From positions 1 to 64,000 of the forward strand of contig NZ_LSZH01000018.1 of the NCBI RefSeq assembly GCF_001647545.1: a stretch of 64,000 bases of DNA. Direction: 5' to 3'. The stretch is from Acinetobacter sp. SFB. GTDB taxonomy: Bacteria; Pseudomonadota; Gammaproteobacteria; Pseudomonadales; Moraxellaceae. The translations under genes and the position numbers were made by a program. This document shows, piece after piece, positions 8,013 through 17,265 of the stretch (position 1 is its first letter; every line of letters starts with the position of its first letter). Below the pieces are notes generated by a model. It worked only from the letters and a program-made list of their open reading frames with translations, did not search any database and had not been told where the DNA came from.

Positions 8013-9932
8013 TTAGAGTGAACTTGGAAGTGGCTTTTGATAATAAGGCTTTTTCGGTTTTACTTTTTTAATAAAGCGTCGCGGATTGAGTTTGTTGACC
8101 CAATAGGAAGTCAGCGGGCAGGCTTCGCCTAAAACCTGAGCAGCCAAAACTTCACTACACAGCGGTGCAAATAAAAAGCCTTTCGAGCCTAAAGCGGTAA
8201 AGGTATAGATTTCCGCATCGGGCTTAATTTTTCCAAGCAAGGGGAAATAGTCCGGGCTTTGCGTCCTCACAGATGCACGACCCTGCCAAGTTTCAACAGG
8301 CGGCAAAGATTGTGCATAATTAGGAAAGACATTGTGGATCAGCGCATAGTTATGCACATGATCTTCAAGCAAGACTTTATCATCCCCCCGATCTGGATGG
8401 AATGAAGCCCCTAAGATCAGATGCTGCTGATCCAGTTGCATGCAATAACCACCGTAACTATATGCCTGTTCAGTTGGTAACGGCTCATTCGCATTATTCG
8501 CCCAACTGACTTGCCCACGGTTTGGCTTCAATTTGGGAAATTGTTGCGCAAAGTTTTTACTATTTAGCGCTGCACAAATAATCACATGATCAAATTCACC
8601 CAAACATTGCTGCTTGCTGTCGATCACTTGAACTTTAGTTGCTGTCTTTAACTCCGCAATTTCCGCTTGCTGAAAGTGAATAGCTGGATGCGCTAAAATT
8701 TGATCGCGTAATTGATGCGGTGAAATGGTGCCCGCTTGTAATAATTTTAAGTTTGGAAATTCGGTTTCAAGTTCACTTTGATTTACTTCTGCGGCAAATA
8801 CCCCTTGAGGATATTGTTCTGCCAGTTCAAGTAAATCATCGTCCTGTTTCAGTGCCAATTGACTGACCTGAATCGGACGAAAAGCTTTGAATTTTTGATA
8901 ATACGGAATCGCATATTGCCATGCCAATGTCACCAGATGCGCAGCACTTTGCTCAATACGACCTAATCTGGGATTGAGTAAGGCCAGTGGATTGCCAGAT
9001 GCTCCTGCAAGAGGCGCTGATTGATCGTAAATCGTGATTTGATGACCCCGACCAGCAAAGGCATAGGCACAACTTAAACCGGCTATTCCTGCGCCAATAA
9101 TGGCAATTTCACGTTGCTTAAATATTAAAGCTGAATTTGTTAATTCGGATTGTTCGGTCTTTGTGACTGTTGAATGAAGAATTTCTTGATCTTGAACTTT
9201 TGGAGGATGCCAGATTGCGGTAAGCATTTGACGTTTATGCTTAAAACCGGGTGGCAGAGCAACCGTAATTCCGTGCTCGCTTAAGCCCCGTTTTAAAACA
9301 CCCGCAACACTAAAGGAGGCAAAAGTCGTTGCATAGTCAGAAAGTCGAACCATATGGCTTAAAACATGTTCTTGCCACAGGTCAGGATTGCAAGAAGGTG
9401 CAAAACCATCTAGAAACCATGCATCTACAGCTTTGGTTTTGACCATAATCGGCAAGACCTCATTGGCATCACCGAGCCATAAATCAATGGAAAAACGATC
9501 TTCAGGGAAGTTCAGTCTGTGACAGCCGGCAATGGGCAGTGGATATTGCTCGATGAGTTGCTCGGCCAAAGGTTGCAGTTCGGGCCAGACCTTGAGCGCA
9601 CGAATAAAATCGACTTTCCTAAGTGGAAATTTTTCCACACTCATCAAGTGCAGACGGCTTCGATTATTCGGGCGCAGTTGTTGCCACATTTGCCATAACG
9701 CTAAAGCGTTTAACGCTGTACCAAAGCCAGTTTCGCCGACACAAAAATATTCAAAATCTTGCAGCTTTGCCAAACGTATCGCGAGGTTATTGCCATTTAA
9801 AAAGACATGTCGGGCTTCGAGTAAACCATTGTCTCTAGAAAAATAGATGTCCCCAAACTGTTTGGAGACAGGAATCTCAATTCCATCCACAGATTGCCAA
9901 TCAAGATCAGCAGTTTGAATTGCACTCGACAA
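8013..9932 (-). CDS. mnmC: Bifunctional tRNA mnm5s2U34 biosynthesis enzyme MnmC
   Basis: 639 aa with both halves of MnmC. The N-terminal DUF752 SAM-dependent methyltransferase (about 1-250; FCVGETGFGTALNAL near 62 and the WFLDGFAPSCNPDLW motif near 172) precedes an FAD-dependent demodification oxidoreductase from about 270 on (IAIIGAGIAGLSCAYAF, GASGNPLALLNPRLG). It converts cmnm5U to nm5U and then mnm5U at the tRNA wobble position. The only reasonable start in frame is a TTG at 9932 (weak AAAGG upstream); the next internal methionine lies well inside the first domain. Confidence 0.95.
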   Translation of the reverse strand: MSSAIQTADLDWQSVDGIEIPVSKQFGDIYFSRDNGLLEARHVFLNGNNLAIRLAKLQDFEYFCVGETGFGTALNALALWQMWQQLRPNNRSRLHLMSVEKFPLRKVDFIRALKVWPELQPLAEQLIEQYPLPIAGCHRLNFPEDRFSIDLWLGDANEVLPIMVKTKAVDAWFLDGFAPSCNPDLWQEHVLSHMVRLSDYATTFASFSVAGVLKRGLSEHGITVALPPGFKHKRQMLTAIWHPPKVQDQEILHSTVTKTEQSELTNSALIFKQREIAIIGAGIAGLSCAYAFAGRGHQITIYDQSAPLAGASGNPLALLNPRLGRIEQSAAHLVTLAWQYAIPYYQKFKAFRPIQVSQLALKQDDDLLELAEQYPQGVFAAEVNQSELETEFPNLKLLQAGTISPHQLRDQILAHPAIHFQQAEIAELKTATKVQVIDSKQQCLGEFDHVIICAALNSKNFAQQFPKLKPNRGQVSWANNANEPLPTEQAYSYGGYCMQLDQQHLILGASFHPDRGDDKVLLEDHVHNYALIHNVFPNYAQSLPPVETWQGRASVRTQSPDYFPLLGKIKPDAEIYTFTALGSKGFLFAPLCSEVLAAQVLGEACPLTSYWVNKLNPRRFIKKVKPKKPYYQKPLPSSL

Positions 9933-9972
9933 AATCTAAGCAACCTTTAAAACAAAAATAGAAAGAGATGTT

Positions 9973-10500
9973 TTACCACTGACGACGACGTTTGGTATAG
10001 ACATAACTTGCAATCAAGAAACCGAGCAAGACACCGACAGCAATGGTCGCAGCGCCGTATAAAAACATTTGCGCACTACGTTCACTTTGTAAAACTTGAA
10101 CTTGCACGCCCAGGCTATCATTTTTCAATTGTAGTTCTTGGTTTTGCGATAAGGCATCCAAATTGGCTTTTTCCAATTGTTGTAAACGAGTGGCCTGATC
10201 CTTAACCAAGGCTTTAACTTTTGCCTCTTGCAAGACTTTATTTTTCGCAAGTTGTTCTGCGGTTAAAGGTTTCGTTTCTAGAGGTAGACCATAGGCATCT
10301 ACATCTACGTTCCCAGCAGCAGGAACAGTACCGGGTTTATTTGCAGGCAATGTTTGTGGTTTTTGGGTTTGTGACGGTGGTGTTGCAGTCGTTGCTTGAG
10401 TAGCAGGTGCAGGAGCAGTAGGAGCAGGAGCGGTTTCAACCGCCCATGCAGTAGAACAGATCAGAGACAAACCCAATAAGCTTGAAACAACAACGCGCAT
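9973..10500 (-). CDS. Exported coiled-coil protein with C-terminal membrane anchor
   Basis: 175 aa, function not recognised. It has a signal peptide (cleavage after AWA near residue 20), a Pro/Ala/Thr-rich linker (about 22-65), a predicted coiled coil (about 80-140, heptad-like LQQLEKANLDALSQNQELQL) and a C-terminal transmembrane helix (about 147-168) followed by a basic tail KRRRQW. The architecture resembles SH3-like/TIGR04211 membrane proteins but no SH3 domain is evident. It starts 4 bases after the yciI stop and is probably cotranscribed with it. Confidence 0.65.
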   Translation of the reverse strand: MRVVVSSLLGLSLICSTAWAVETAPAPTAPAPATQATTATPPSQTQKPQTLPANKPGTVPAAGNVDVDAYGLPLETKPLTAEQLAKNKVLQEAKVKALVKDQATRLQQLEKANLDALSQNQELQLKNDSLGVQVQVLQSERSAQMFLYGAATIAVGVLLGFLIASYVYTKRRRQW

Positions 10501-10504
10501 GATT

Positions 10505-10807
10505 TTATCCTTGAGGGAAAGCTTTATTAAAAGGTTTCACATCAATATGGCCGTATACGCCTGCTTTTAAGAAAGGCTCTTCTTGTAGCCATGCATCAAG
10601 CGCTTCACGTGATTCAAAGTCAACAATAATGGTACTGCCATAGAAACCTGCTTGGGGATTGCTCGGATCTTTTGGCATGGCACCGGCAACAATTAAGCGG
10701 CCTTCATCATTTAATTTTTGCAGACGTTCAATATGCTGCGGGCGGATAGCTAGACGTTTTTCTACTGTACCTTCGTTATCTGTACAGCTTACGACGAATA
10801 AAGGCAT
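10505..10807 (-). CDS. yciI: YciI family protein
   Basis: 100 aa, a single ferredoxin-like YciI/YCII domain. It shows the conserved opening MPLFVVSCTDNEG, RPQHIERL, the GAMPKDPSNPQAGFYGS loop and the end DPFLKAGVY-like (EEPFLKAGVYGHIDVKPF). The His-Asp pair typical of the family is visible. The biochemical role is unsettled. It lies in a reverse unit with yciB upstream, an arrangement also known near yciA/yciB in enterobacteria. Confidence 0.9.
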   Translation of the reverse strand: MPLFVVSCTDNEGTVEKRLAIRPQHIERLQKLNDEGRLIVAGAMPKDPSNPQAGFYGSTIIVDFESREALDAWLQEEPFLKAGVYGHIDVKPFNKAFPQG

Positions 10808-10833
10808 ATTCTTTCTCGATCAGTTGACCTGAA

Positions 10834-11448
10834 CTATTCTTCAGGCGACTTAAAATATTTGCGCAAGACAATAAACTGAATAATGATAAAGGAAAACATG
10901 ACAATCATGTCACCAAATGCAGTGAATTCACCCCAATATTTTCCGTTTGCAAATAAAAAAGCGAAGAAAATATGTAAGCAAGACATGAATATGAACATGG
11001 CTGCCCAAGCAAAGTTTAAGTTTTTCCAGCCTTTTTCGGTTAAATCGAAAATTGGACCAAATAAACGCTGAATCAGCGGTTTCTTATCTTTCATAAAATA
11101 TGGCGAAAGTAAGAATGCGCCTGCGAAGATAATATTTAACAGCACCGCTTTTAAACGGATATAAAAATCATCGCTGAGCATTAAGGTGACGCCACCAAAA
11201 ATCACCGTCATAAACAATACAATCCATTGTTGTTTGTCTAAACGGAATTTTTGTATAATAAACAAAGCCCCATATACCACCAGCATGGAAATAATCAGGC
11301 CAGATGTTGCAACCAAAATATTATTATTATCTATACCTCCTGCAGAACCAATCAATTGAAGCAGGGGATGCTCATTATCTTTAGGATCAACGGTTTTATA
11401 TAAATAAAAGAAAATAATGAGTGGCACAAAGTCTAAAAGTGCTTTCAT
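10834..11448 (-). CDS. yciB: Inner-membrane septation protein YciB (IspZ)
   Basis: About 204 aa from the ATG at 11448; the longer frame to 11499 adds residues unlike the family. The start MKALLDFVPLIIFFYLYK and the segment FGGVTLMLSDDFYIRLKA are typical. Five to six transmembrane helices; ends in a short charged tail (KYFKSPEE). The homologue affects cell envelope and septation in enterobacteria. First gene of the yciB-yciI-coiled-coil unit and divergent from the PHP gene, with only about 45 bases for both promoters. Confidence 0.92.
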   Translation of the reverse strand: MKALLDFVPLIIFFYLYKTVDPKDNEHPLLQLIGSAGGIDNNNILVATSGLIISMLVVYGALFIIQKFRLDKQQWIVLFMTVIFGGVTLMLSDDFYIRLKAVLLNIIFAGAFLLSPYFMKDKKPLIQRLFGPIFDLTEKGWKNLNFAWAAMFIFMSCLHIFFAFLFANGKYWGEFTAFGDMIVMFSFIIIQFIVLRKYFKSPEE

Positions 11449-11490
11449 GTTAGAGTATCTAAATCTGATCAAATAAATGACGTAGTATAA

Positions 11491-12345
11491 GTGATGCAAG
11501 GCGTAGATTTACATACACACAGTAATATTTCTGATGGAACTTTGTCTCCAGAACAACTTGTGCATGCAGCCGTTGAAAAAGGTATTCATACCCTTGCGCT
11601 GACTGACCACGATACTATGGATGGCTTAAGATTAGCTGAAAAAGTTGCATTAGATTTACCCTTGAAGATTATTTCAGGTGTGGAAATTTCCAGTCAATGG
11701 TCAAGACCGGCAACTCAAAAAAGTTACGGGGTACATATTGTTGCCTTGAATATGCAAAATCCGCAACCTTTGCAGATTTTGCTCGAACAACAAAAAAAGA
11801 TTCGCGCCATTCGGGCCAAACAAATTTGCGATTTGCTGATTCCCTTGATAGGTCAGGATATTTATGCCGATGTCATTGCCAAAGTAGATGGCATTGCAGA
11901 CCGTATTACCCGTACCCATATTGCCAAAATCTTAGTCGAAAAAAAGATTGTGAGCCGTCCGCAACAAGCTTTCGATAAATATATTAAAGAAGGCAAAAAA
12001 GCCTATGTGAAATTTGACGGGTTGGGTTTGGAAGAAACCATCAAAGTTATTCATGCCAGCCAAGGTTATGCCGTATTGGCACATCCAACTAAATATGATT
12101 TATCCGCTACCAATATCCGTTATTTGATTGAGATCTTTGCCAAATTCGGTGGAGACGCCGTGGAGCTTCCTCCTGCAATTGAACCGGCCTCTACACGTCA
12201 GATGGTCGATCGTATGATTGCGGAATTTGATTTAAAGGTTTCGGTGGGGAGTGATTTTCATGGCGATCATATGCCGTGGATTCGATTGGGCAATATCCCG
12301 CGCCTCAAAGAAGGGCAAGTGGGGATCTGGGAAAGTTTTGTTTAG
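11491..12345 (+). CDS. PHP-domain phosphoesterase (RNase AM/TrpH-like)
   Basis: 284 aa. The PHP metal-binding motifs are clear: DLHTHSNISDGTLSP at the start, LALTDHDTMDG near 35-45, a Glu in GVEIS, HIVAL near 85, LAHPTKYD near 195 and GSDFHGDHMPW near 250. E. coli YciV (RNase AM) trims 5' ends of rRNA and degrades 3',5'-bisphosphate nucleotides; the same role is likely. GTG at 11491 and ATG at 11494 are both possible starts; neither has a clear ribosome site. Confidence 0.88.
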   Translation: MMQGVDLHTHSNISDGTLSPEQLVHAAVEKGIHTLALTDHDTMDGLRLAEKVALDLPLKIISGVEISSQWSRPATQKSYGVHIVALNMQNPQPLQILLEQQKKIRAIRAKQICDLLIPLIGQDIYADVIAKVDGIADRITRTHIAKILVEKKIVSRPQQAFDKYIKEGKKAYVKFDGLGLEETIKVIHASQGYAVLAHPTKYDLSATNIRYLIEIFAKFGGDAVELPPAIEPASTRQMVDRMIAEFDLKVSVGSDFHGDHMPWIRLGNIPRLKEGQVGIWESFV

Positions 12346-12349
12346 TTAT

Positions 12350-12420
12350 TCCCTCATCCCAACCTTCTCCCAGAGGGAGAAGGAGTTCCCTCTCCTTATA
12401 GGAGAGGGCTAGGGAGAGGT
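12350..12420. repeat. Double-hairpin palindromic repeat
   Basis: Two adjacent perfect hairpins: CCTTCTCCC-AGA-GGGAGAAGG (12363-12383) and CCCTCTCCT-TAT-AGGAGAGGG (12388-12408). They are framed by partly complementary arms (CCTCATCCC and CTAGGGAGAGG). It lies between the convergent PHP and bestrophin genes and resembles the widespread CCCTC/GAGGG REP-like intergenic elements. It may act as a bidirectional terminator or mRNA stabiliser. Confidence 0.75.
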
Positions 12421-12426
12421 AATAAA

Positions 12427-13398
12427 TTAAAGCAAATTATGATCCTGTGCCTGAATAGGTGGAGGAGTCGGTTTACCCAACGTTCCCAGTAATTCAATCT
12501 CGATGGTACGAACCATGGCATCTAGTGGCAAGTCATTACTTTGCGTACCAAACGGTTCTTCAATTTCGGAACTTAAGGCATCTAAGCCTAAAAAAGTATA
12601 AGCCAGAATACCGACCATTAAGGGTGTCGCCAAACCTAGGGTCGAACCCAGGCTAAACGGCAACATAAAACAGAAGAAAAACACAGTACGGTTCAGCAAA
12701 ACCGAATAAGCAAACGGTAAAGGGGTGGTGGCAATCCGGTCGCAACCGGTTTGCACCAAACTTAGTTCAGCCACGTGCTGGTTCATCTGGGTATAAATAA
12801 TATCGGAAATTTCACCTTCTTTAAGGGCTTGCATCAATTCCCATTGCATCAAACTTAAAGTGTATTGAGGGGCATTGGCCTGTTGGTAAAGCTGGGTTAC
12901 AGCCTGCTGGCTCATGCCGCTGGTTTCAACCAATGCCAGTGGATTCGCAGTTTGATGACGTAAACGGTCACGCAGTACATTGGCAAACACAATTACGTGC
13001 TGAATCACCCGTTCACGGCGACCCTGACTCAGCATACGGCAGTCACGGTCAAAATGCCGCGCATTGGCAATCAGCATGCCCCACAGTTTACGTGCTTCCC
13101 ACCAACGGTCATAACAGGCGGTATTTTTAAACCCTAGAAAAATGGACAGCACCACCCCAATAAGGGTAAAGCCCACCAAGGGTAACTCTGGAAAATTAAA
13201 ATACCCGATATGAGATAATCCACCGATGACAGCAGAGATCAGCATGACCACACCTAAAGGCGGCAAAACCTTGGGCAAAATGGTTCCACGCCAAGAAAAT
13301 AGCAGCCTAAATATACTAGGTTGGTCACGCACAATCATGTTATTAGTATCGTCAATATTTTTATGAATCTTCAATGTTAGCGCGGCTTTTGTCAACAT
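12427..13398 (-). CDS. Bestrophin-like membrane protein (UPF0187)
   Basis: 323 aa, or 303 aa if the ATG at 13338 is used; neither start has a clear ribosome site. The family opening MIVRDQPSIFRLLFSWRGTILP favours the shorter form. Bestrophin hallmarks include hydrophobic helices near 40-85 (VMLISAVIGGL, PLVGFTLIGVVLSIFLGFKN), the YDRWWEARKLWG motif and LPFAYSVLLNRTVFFFC near 230. Bacterial homologues form pentameric ion channels in the inner membrane. Confidence 0.85.
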   Translation of the reverse strand: MLTKAALTLKIHKNIDDTNNMIVRDQPSIFRLLFSWRGTILPKVLPPLGVVMLISAVIGGLSHIGYFNFPELPLVGFTLIGVVLSIFLGFKNTACYDRWWEARKLWGMLIANARHFDRDCRMLSQGRRERVIQHVIVFANVLRDRLRHQTANPLALVETSGMSQQAVTQLYQQANAPQYTLSLMQWELMQALKEGEISDIIYTQMNQHVAELSLVQTGCDRIATTPLPFAYSVLLNRTVFFFCFMLPFSLGSTLGLATPLMVGILAYTFLGLDALSSEIEEPFGTQSNDLPLDAMVRTIEIELLGTLGKPTPPPIQAQDHNLL

Positions 13399-13410
13399 TT
13401 GTTACATTTA

Positions 13411-14103
13411 TTATCGGGGCTGAATAAGCCCATGTTCAGCAAAAGAATAACTCCCTTCTGGAGAAACAATACAATGGTCAATCAGCTTGATTTCTAATAA
13501 ATCACAGGCCATTAAAATACGTTGGGTGAGTTCAATATCAGCCTTCGATGCATGGGGCCGGCCAAAGGGGTGGTTATGCGCAATCACGAGACTACTGGCA
13601 TGTTGATGAATGGCATGGCGCAGTAATTGATTAATTGAAATTTCACATGAGTTTATTGATCCATAGAACATTTTTTTAAAGCTTATTTTTCTTAAATGTC
13701 CATCGAGGCAAAGCACTGCAAAAACCTCTTGAGTTTCACCGAGCAATTCAAATTTCAAAAAATCCAAAAGTGTCTTTGAGTTACTTAATTCAATTTTTTC
13801 CTGTTTTAAATGTTGGCCGATATAACGCCGTCCCAATTCTTTTACCGCCATCAGCTGAGCATATTTGCTGTCGCCAATACCATGAAACTGGCTTAAATCC
13901 TGAAGTGTGGCATCAAAAATCGGATTAAGTCCGCCGAAATGCTGTAATAGCAGCCGGGAAAGTTCAACTGCTGAATGCTGCTTGGAACCGGAACGTAAAA
14001 AGATGGCAAGTAGTTCGGCACCTGACAAACTGGATGCGCCCTGTTGAATCAGGCGTTCACGTGGACGTTCCTGTTCTGGCCAATGTTTAATCGATGAATT
14101 CAT
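13411..14103 (-). CDS. radC: RadC family JAMM/JAB-domain protein
   Basis: 230 aa, normal for RadC (UPF0758). The N-terminal helix-hairpin-helix-like part (PRERLIQQGASSLSGAELLAIFLRSG; FHGIGDSKYAQLMAVKELGRR) precedes a JAB/MPN+ domain with the metal motif AHNHPFGRPHASKAD near 173-187. The usual Ser in HNHPSG is Phe here, but the His-x-His, Ser and Asp ligands remain. The name is historical; a direct repair role is not established. Divergent from coaBC. Confidence 0.92.
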   Translation of the reverse strand: MNSSIKHWPEQERPRERLIQQGASSLSGAELLAIFLRSGSKQHSAVELSRLLLQHFGGLNPIFDATLQDLSQFHGIGDSKYAQLMAVKELGRRYIGQHLKQEKIELSNSKTLLDFLKFELLGETQEVFAVLCLDGHLRKISFKKMFYGSINSCEISINQLLRHAIHQHASSLVIAHNHPFGRPHASKADIELTQRILMACDLLEIKLIDHCIVSPEGSYSFAEHGLIQPR

Positions 14104-14215
14104 TTTTTAGACTTTTTTATTCTTAGTGAGTGTAATTAGAACGAAAGGCTACCTTGGGTCTGAGTTTATTTAATGCTATTGTGAGCGCCACTGCAACAGC
14201 AAAGGTAGCCTGTTT

Positions 14216-15481
14216 GTGAGCTTCGACCTAAGTGTGATTCCCAATAAAAATATTGTTTTAGCGGTAACAGGCGGCATTGCGGCCTATAAAAGTGCCATTT
14301 TGGTTCGTCGATTAAAAGATGCCGGCTTTAATGTCCGGGTAGTCATGACCCATGGTGCGCAAGCATTTATCACTCCGCTAACTTTTCAGGCTTTGTCTGG
14401 GAATCCAGTCCATACTGAATTACTCAATCCTGAAGCGGAAGCTGGAATGGGGCATATCGAGCTGGCACGCTGGGCCGACTTATTATTGGTTGCACCGGCA
14501 AGTTGCGATACTTTAGCGAAATTTGCTGCCGGTCTAGCGGATGATTTACTCAGTACTTTATATTTGGCAACCAAATCCCCGGTTTGGGTGGCACCGGCGA
14601 TGAATCAACAAATGTGGGCGGCAAAAGCCACGCAGCGTAATTTAAATACGCTGGTTGAAGATGGTGTGCATGTGATTATGCCGGATGCCGGTTCACAAGC
14701 TTGTGGCGATGTTGGTTTGGGCCGTATGCCGGAGCCGGAAGATCTGGCACGACAAGTGACTCAGTATTTCCATAGAGCACAACGTGCCATTGCAGAAAAA
14801 TTTGGCATGTTGGCTGGTAAACATGTGGTGATTACTGCAGGTCCGACTCGTGAAGCGATGGATCCGGTACGTTATATTTCCAACCACAGTACCGGGAAAA
14901 TGGGCTTTGCCTTGGCTGCTGCCTGTTATGCAGCCGGTGCCAAAGTCACTCTGATTGCTGGTCCGGTAAGTCTGGATACGCCAAATGGTGTCCGCCGTAT
15001 TAATGTCACATCTGCGGTTAAAATGCTTGAGATCAGCATGCAAATGCTGAATGAAGGGTGCGATATTTTTATTGCCACAGCAGCAGTTGCGGACTACCGC
15101 GTTGCAGAAGTTGCCGAGCATAAAATTAAAAAAACCGGTGATGAGCTAAATATCTCGTTAATTAAAAACCCGGATATTGTGGCGACCATTGCCCAGCAAC
15201 AAAAGCGTCCATTTATGGTGGGGTTTGCAGCTGAAACCCGCAATGTCGAACAATATGCAGCCGGTAAACTGGTGGCGAAAAAACTCGACATGATTGCCTG
15301 TAATGATGTATCACGTGCCGATATTGGTTTTGCCTCTGATGAAAATGCCATGATCGTGTTTTTTGCCGAGCAGTATCACATGCAGAAGCGTGATCTGGAA
15401 AAAGCTTCAAAACAGGAAATTGCGCAGCAGCTGGTGGAAGCAATTCATGATGCTTTGCATCATGAAATAGAGCCAGTTTAA
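14216..15481 (+). CDS. coaBC: Bifunctional phosphopantothenoylcysteine decarboxylase/synthetase CoaBC
   Basis: 421 aa with both domains. The N-terminal flavoprotein CoaC shows VTGGIAAYKSA at 18-28, the PAMNQQMW motif near 123 and ACGDVGLGRMPEP near 163. The C-terminal CoaB synthetase shows VITAGPTREAMDPVRYISN near 206, NHSTGKMG and IKKTG near 302. It makes 4'-phosphopantetheine from phosphopantothenate, cysteine and CTP, two steps of coenzyme A synthesis. The start is a GTG at 14216 preceded by AAAGG about 10 bases upstream. Confidence 0.97.
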   Translation: MSFDLSVIPNKNIVLAVTGGIAAYKSAILVRRLKDAGFNVRVVMTHGAQAFITPLTFQALSGNPVHTELLNPEAEAGMGHIELARWADLLLVAPASCDTLAKFAAGLADDLLSTLYLATKSPVWVAPAMNQQMWAAKATQRNLNTLVEDGVHVIMPDAGSQACGDVGLGRMPEPEDLARQVTQYFHRAQRAIAEKFGMLAGKHVVITAGPTREAMDPVRYISNHSTGKMGFALAAACYAAGAKVTLIAGPVSLDTPNGVRRINVTSAVKMLEISMQMLNEGCDIFIATAAVADYRVAEVAEHKIKKTGDELNISLIKNPDIVATIAQQQKRPFMVGFAAETRNVEQYAAGKLVAKKLDMIACNDVSRADIGFASDENAMIVFFAEQYHMQKRDLEKASKQEIAQQLVEAIHDALHHEIEPV

Positions 15482-15503
15482 AAAAAAGCGGAGTTTATAG
15501 ACT

Positions 15504-15533
15504 AAAATGCAGCGAATTCGTTGCATTTTTTAT
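15504..15533 (+). terminator. Rho-independent terminator after coaBC
   Basis: AAAATGCAGCGAATTCGTTGCATTTTTT folds into a hairpin (one G-T pair) followed by T6, about 20 bases past the coaBC stop. Confidence 0.75.
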
Positions 15534-15656
15534 GCACATTAAACTATGTTTAAGGCTTAAAATTCAGATTTCAGCACCCATTAACTAGCGACCAGACCGA
15601 TTAAATATCGAAAAGAATAATTACAGTTTTTAAATGGAATTTTCTAAGGACATCTA

Positions 15657-16034
15657 ATGATTAAAAAAACCTTAACCCCAATAATGCTTGCATTCGCTTT
15701 GTCATTCAGCAGCTTAAGTTTTGCCGGCAAGCTTGAACAGAATATGGATACACTTGCAAAAAACTTTAAAATATTCAACAAGGCAGAGAATCAGAGCGAT
15801 GCGCTAAAAGCACTGGATCATATGAAAGCTGCAGCCTTAGAGGCAAAACAATTAAAATTAAAAAATCCTGATGCAAACGCTCCGAGCTCAGATGCTTTAT
15901 ATGAGCAACTGCTGGCACAGATTGATAAAACCAGGACATTGGTTCAAGCGGGACAATTAGATCAGGCCAAAGTGGCAGGTAAAAAAATTGCTGCAGTTAA
16001 AGATCGTGGGCATGCTGTTTATAATCAGCACTGA
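15657..16034 (+). CDS. cybC: Cytochrome b562 family periplasmic protein
   Basis: 125 aa with a signal peptide ending at SFA (residues 1-23). The mature protein begins GKLEQNMDTLAKNF, so Met30 is mature residue 7, matching the Met7 haem ligand of E. coli cytochrome b562. His119 in DRGHAVYNQH is placed like the second axial ligand near the C-terminus. A four-helix bundle that binds haem non-covalently in the periplasm is expected. The physiological redox partner is unknown. It appears monocistronic. Confidence 0.85.
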   Translation: MIKKTLTPIMLAFALSFSSLSFAGKLEQNMDTLAKNFKIFNKAENQSDALKALDHMKAAALEAKQLKLKNPDANAPSSDALYEQLLAQIDKTRTLVQAGQLDQAKVAGKKIAAVKDRGHAVYNQH

Positions 16035-16177
16035 TTTTATATCCGATCCTATTTCAGCTTGAAGCATGGTGGAAACATAAATTAAGCCTGCAGTTTTTTC
16101 ACTGCTTGGCATAGCAAGCTGTGTCAGACTTCTTTATTAGTCAGCAGAAGATAAAGAGAGCGGACAAGTCAAATTCA

Positions 16178-16211
16178 AAAATGCCAGTCCATTTCAAGTG
16201 GACTGGCATTG
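16178..16211 (-). terminator. Rho-independent terminator after dusA
   Basis: A twelve-base-pair stem (AATGCCAGTCCA / TGGACTGGCATT). On the reverse strand it is followed by a T-rich tract, 24 bases past the dusA stop. The forward side lacks a T-run, so it belongs to dusA. Confidence 0.75.
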
Positions 16212-16233
16212 CTGATCATGAGGGGACATGCAA

Positions 16234-17265
16234 TTAATTTGAAGCAATAGATTCCTGGTTTTCTTTCAAATAATCTTCAGTGCGTAGCATCGCTTCCTGA
16301 ATATTAATTAACGCCGTTTCAACATCTTTTAGGGTCTTGGCATTGCCGCCACTTAACGCCTGACGCCATTTACGAGCACCCGGCAAGTTCTGGAATAAGC
16401 CTAAAATATGACGGGTAATAATCGAAAGCGGGGCACCTTGTTCCATGCGTTTGGCAATATAGGGCATCATTTGCGCCATAATGTCAAAACGATCCGGAGC
16501 TTCTAAATTCCACAGTTGCCCAAGTTCAGCCAAAAGATAAGGATTGTGATAAGCCTCACGACCAATCATCACGCCATCAACATGTTTTAAATGTGCTTGG
16601 GTTTCGGCCAAGCTTTTGATTCCACCGTTAATCTCAATCAGCAGGTTGGGACGATCTTGTTTTAAACGGTAGACATCTTCATAACGCAAAGGCGGAACAT
16701 CGCGGTTTTCTTTAGGTGATAAACCCTGAAGCAAGGCAATACGGGCATGCACAATAAAGTTGTCACAACCGGTTTTAGCCACCGTATCGACAAAATGCAG
16801 CATTTCTTCATAAGACTGCATATCATCAATACCGATACGGTGTTTCACCGTAACCGGAATATCTACTGCATTACGCATTTCAGCAATGCATTCAGCCACC
16901 AAGTCAGGCTCTGCCATTAAGCAGGCGCCAATTTTATTGTTTTGCACGCGGTCACTTGGGCAACCGACATTCAGGTTAACTTCATCGTAACCCCAGTCTT
17001 GCGCCATCTTGCTACAGGTCGCTAAATCCTTTGGATTTGAACCGCCAAGCTGCAACACGATTGGCTGCTCTTCATGATTAAAGTCCAAATGACGTTTAGC
17101 ATCGCCATGAATGATGGCACCCGTGGTCACCATTTCGGTATACATAATGATATTCGGATTAAACAGACGTGCAAAGAAACGATAGTCCTTGGTGGTCCAA
17201 TCCATCATCGGCGCAACACTGATTCGCGGAGATTGAATAGTTTCAATGGTTTTGGTGAGAGTCAT
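16234..17265 (-). CDS. dusA: tRNA-dihydrouridine(20/20a) synthase DusA
   Basis: 343 aa from the ATG at 17265; the open frame continues 28 codons upstream without family character. A TIM-barrel flavoenzyme: SVAPMMDWTTKDYRFFARL at the N-terminus, LQLGGSNP, LNVGCPSDRVQNNKIGACLM with the catalytic Cys, the KHRIGID loop and the FIVHAR phrase. It reduces uridine 20/20a in the tRNA D-loop using FMN and NADPH. Monocistronic. Confidence 0.97.
   Translation of the reverse strand: MTLTKTIETIQSPRISVAPMMDWTTKDYRFFARLFNPNIIMYTEMVTTGAIIHGDAKRHLDFNHEEQPIVLQLGGSNPKDLATCSKMAQDWGYDEVNLNVGCPSDRVQNNKIGACLMAEPDLVAECIAEMRNAVDIPVTVKHRIGIDDMQSYEEMLHFVDTVAKTGCDNFIVHARIALLQGLSPKENRDVPPLRYEDVYRLKQDRPNLLIEINGGIKSLAETQAHLKHVDGVMIGREAYHNPYLLAELGQLWNLEAPDRFDIMAQMMPYIAKRMEQGAPLSIITRHILGLFQNLPGARKWRQALSGGNAKTLKDVETALINIQEAMLRTEDYLKENQESIASN

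Noticed and set aside
14693..15121. 142-codon reverse frame within coaBC
   Set aside because: Antisense shadow of coaBC, rich in His and Cys as is usual for antisense frames.
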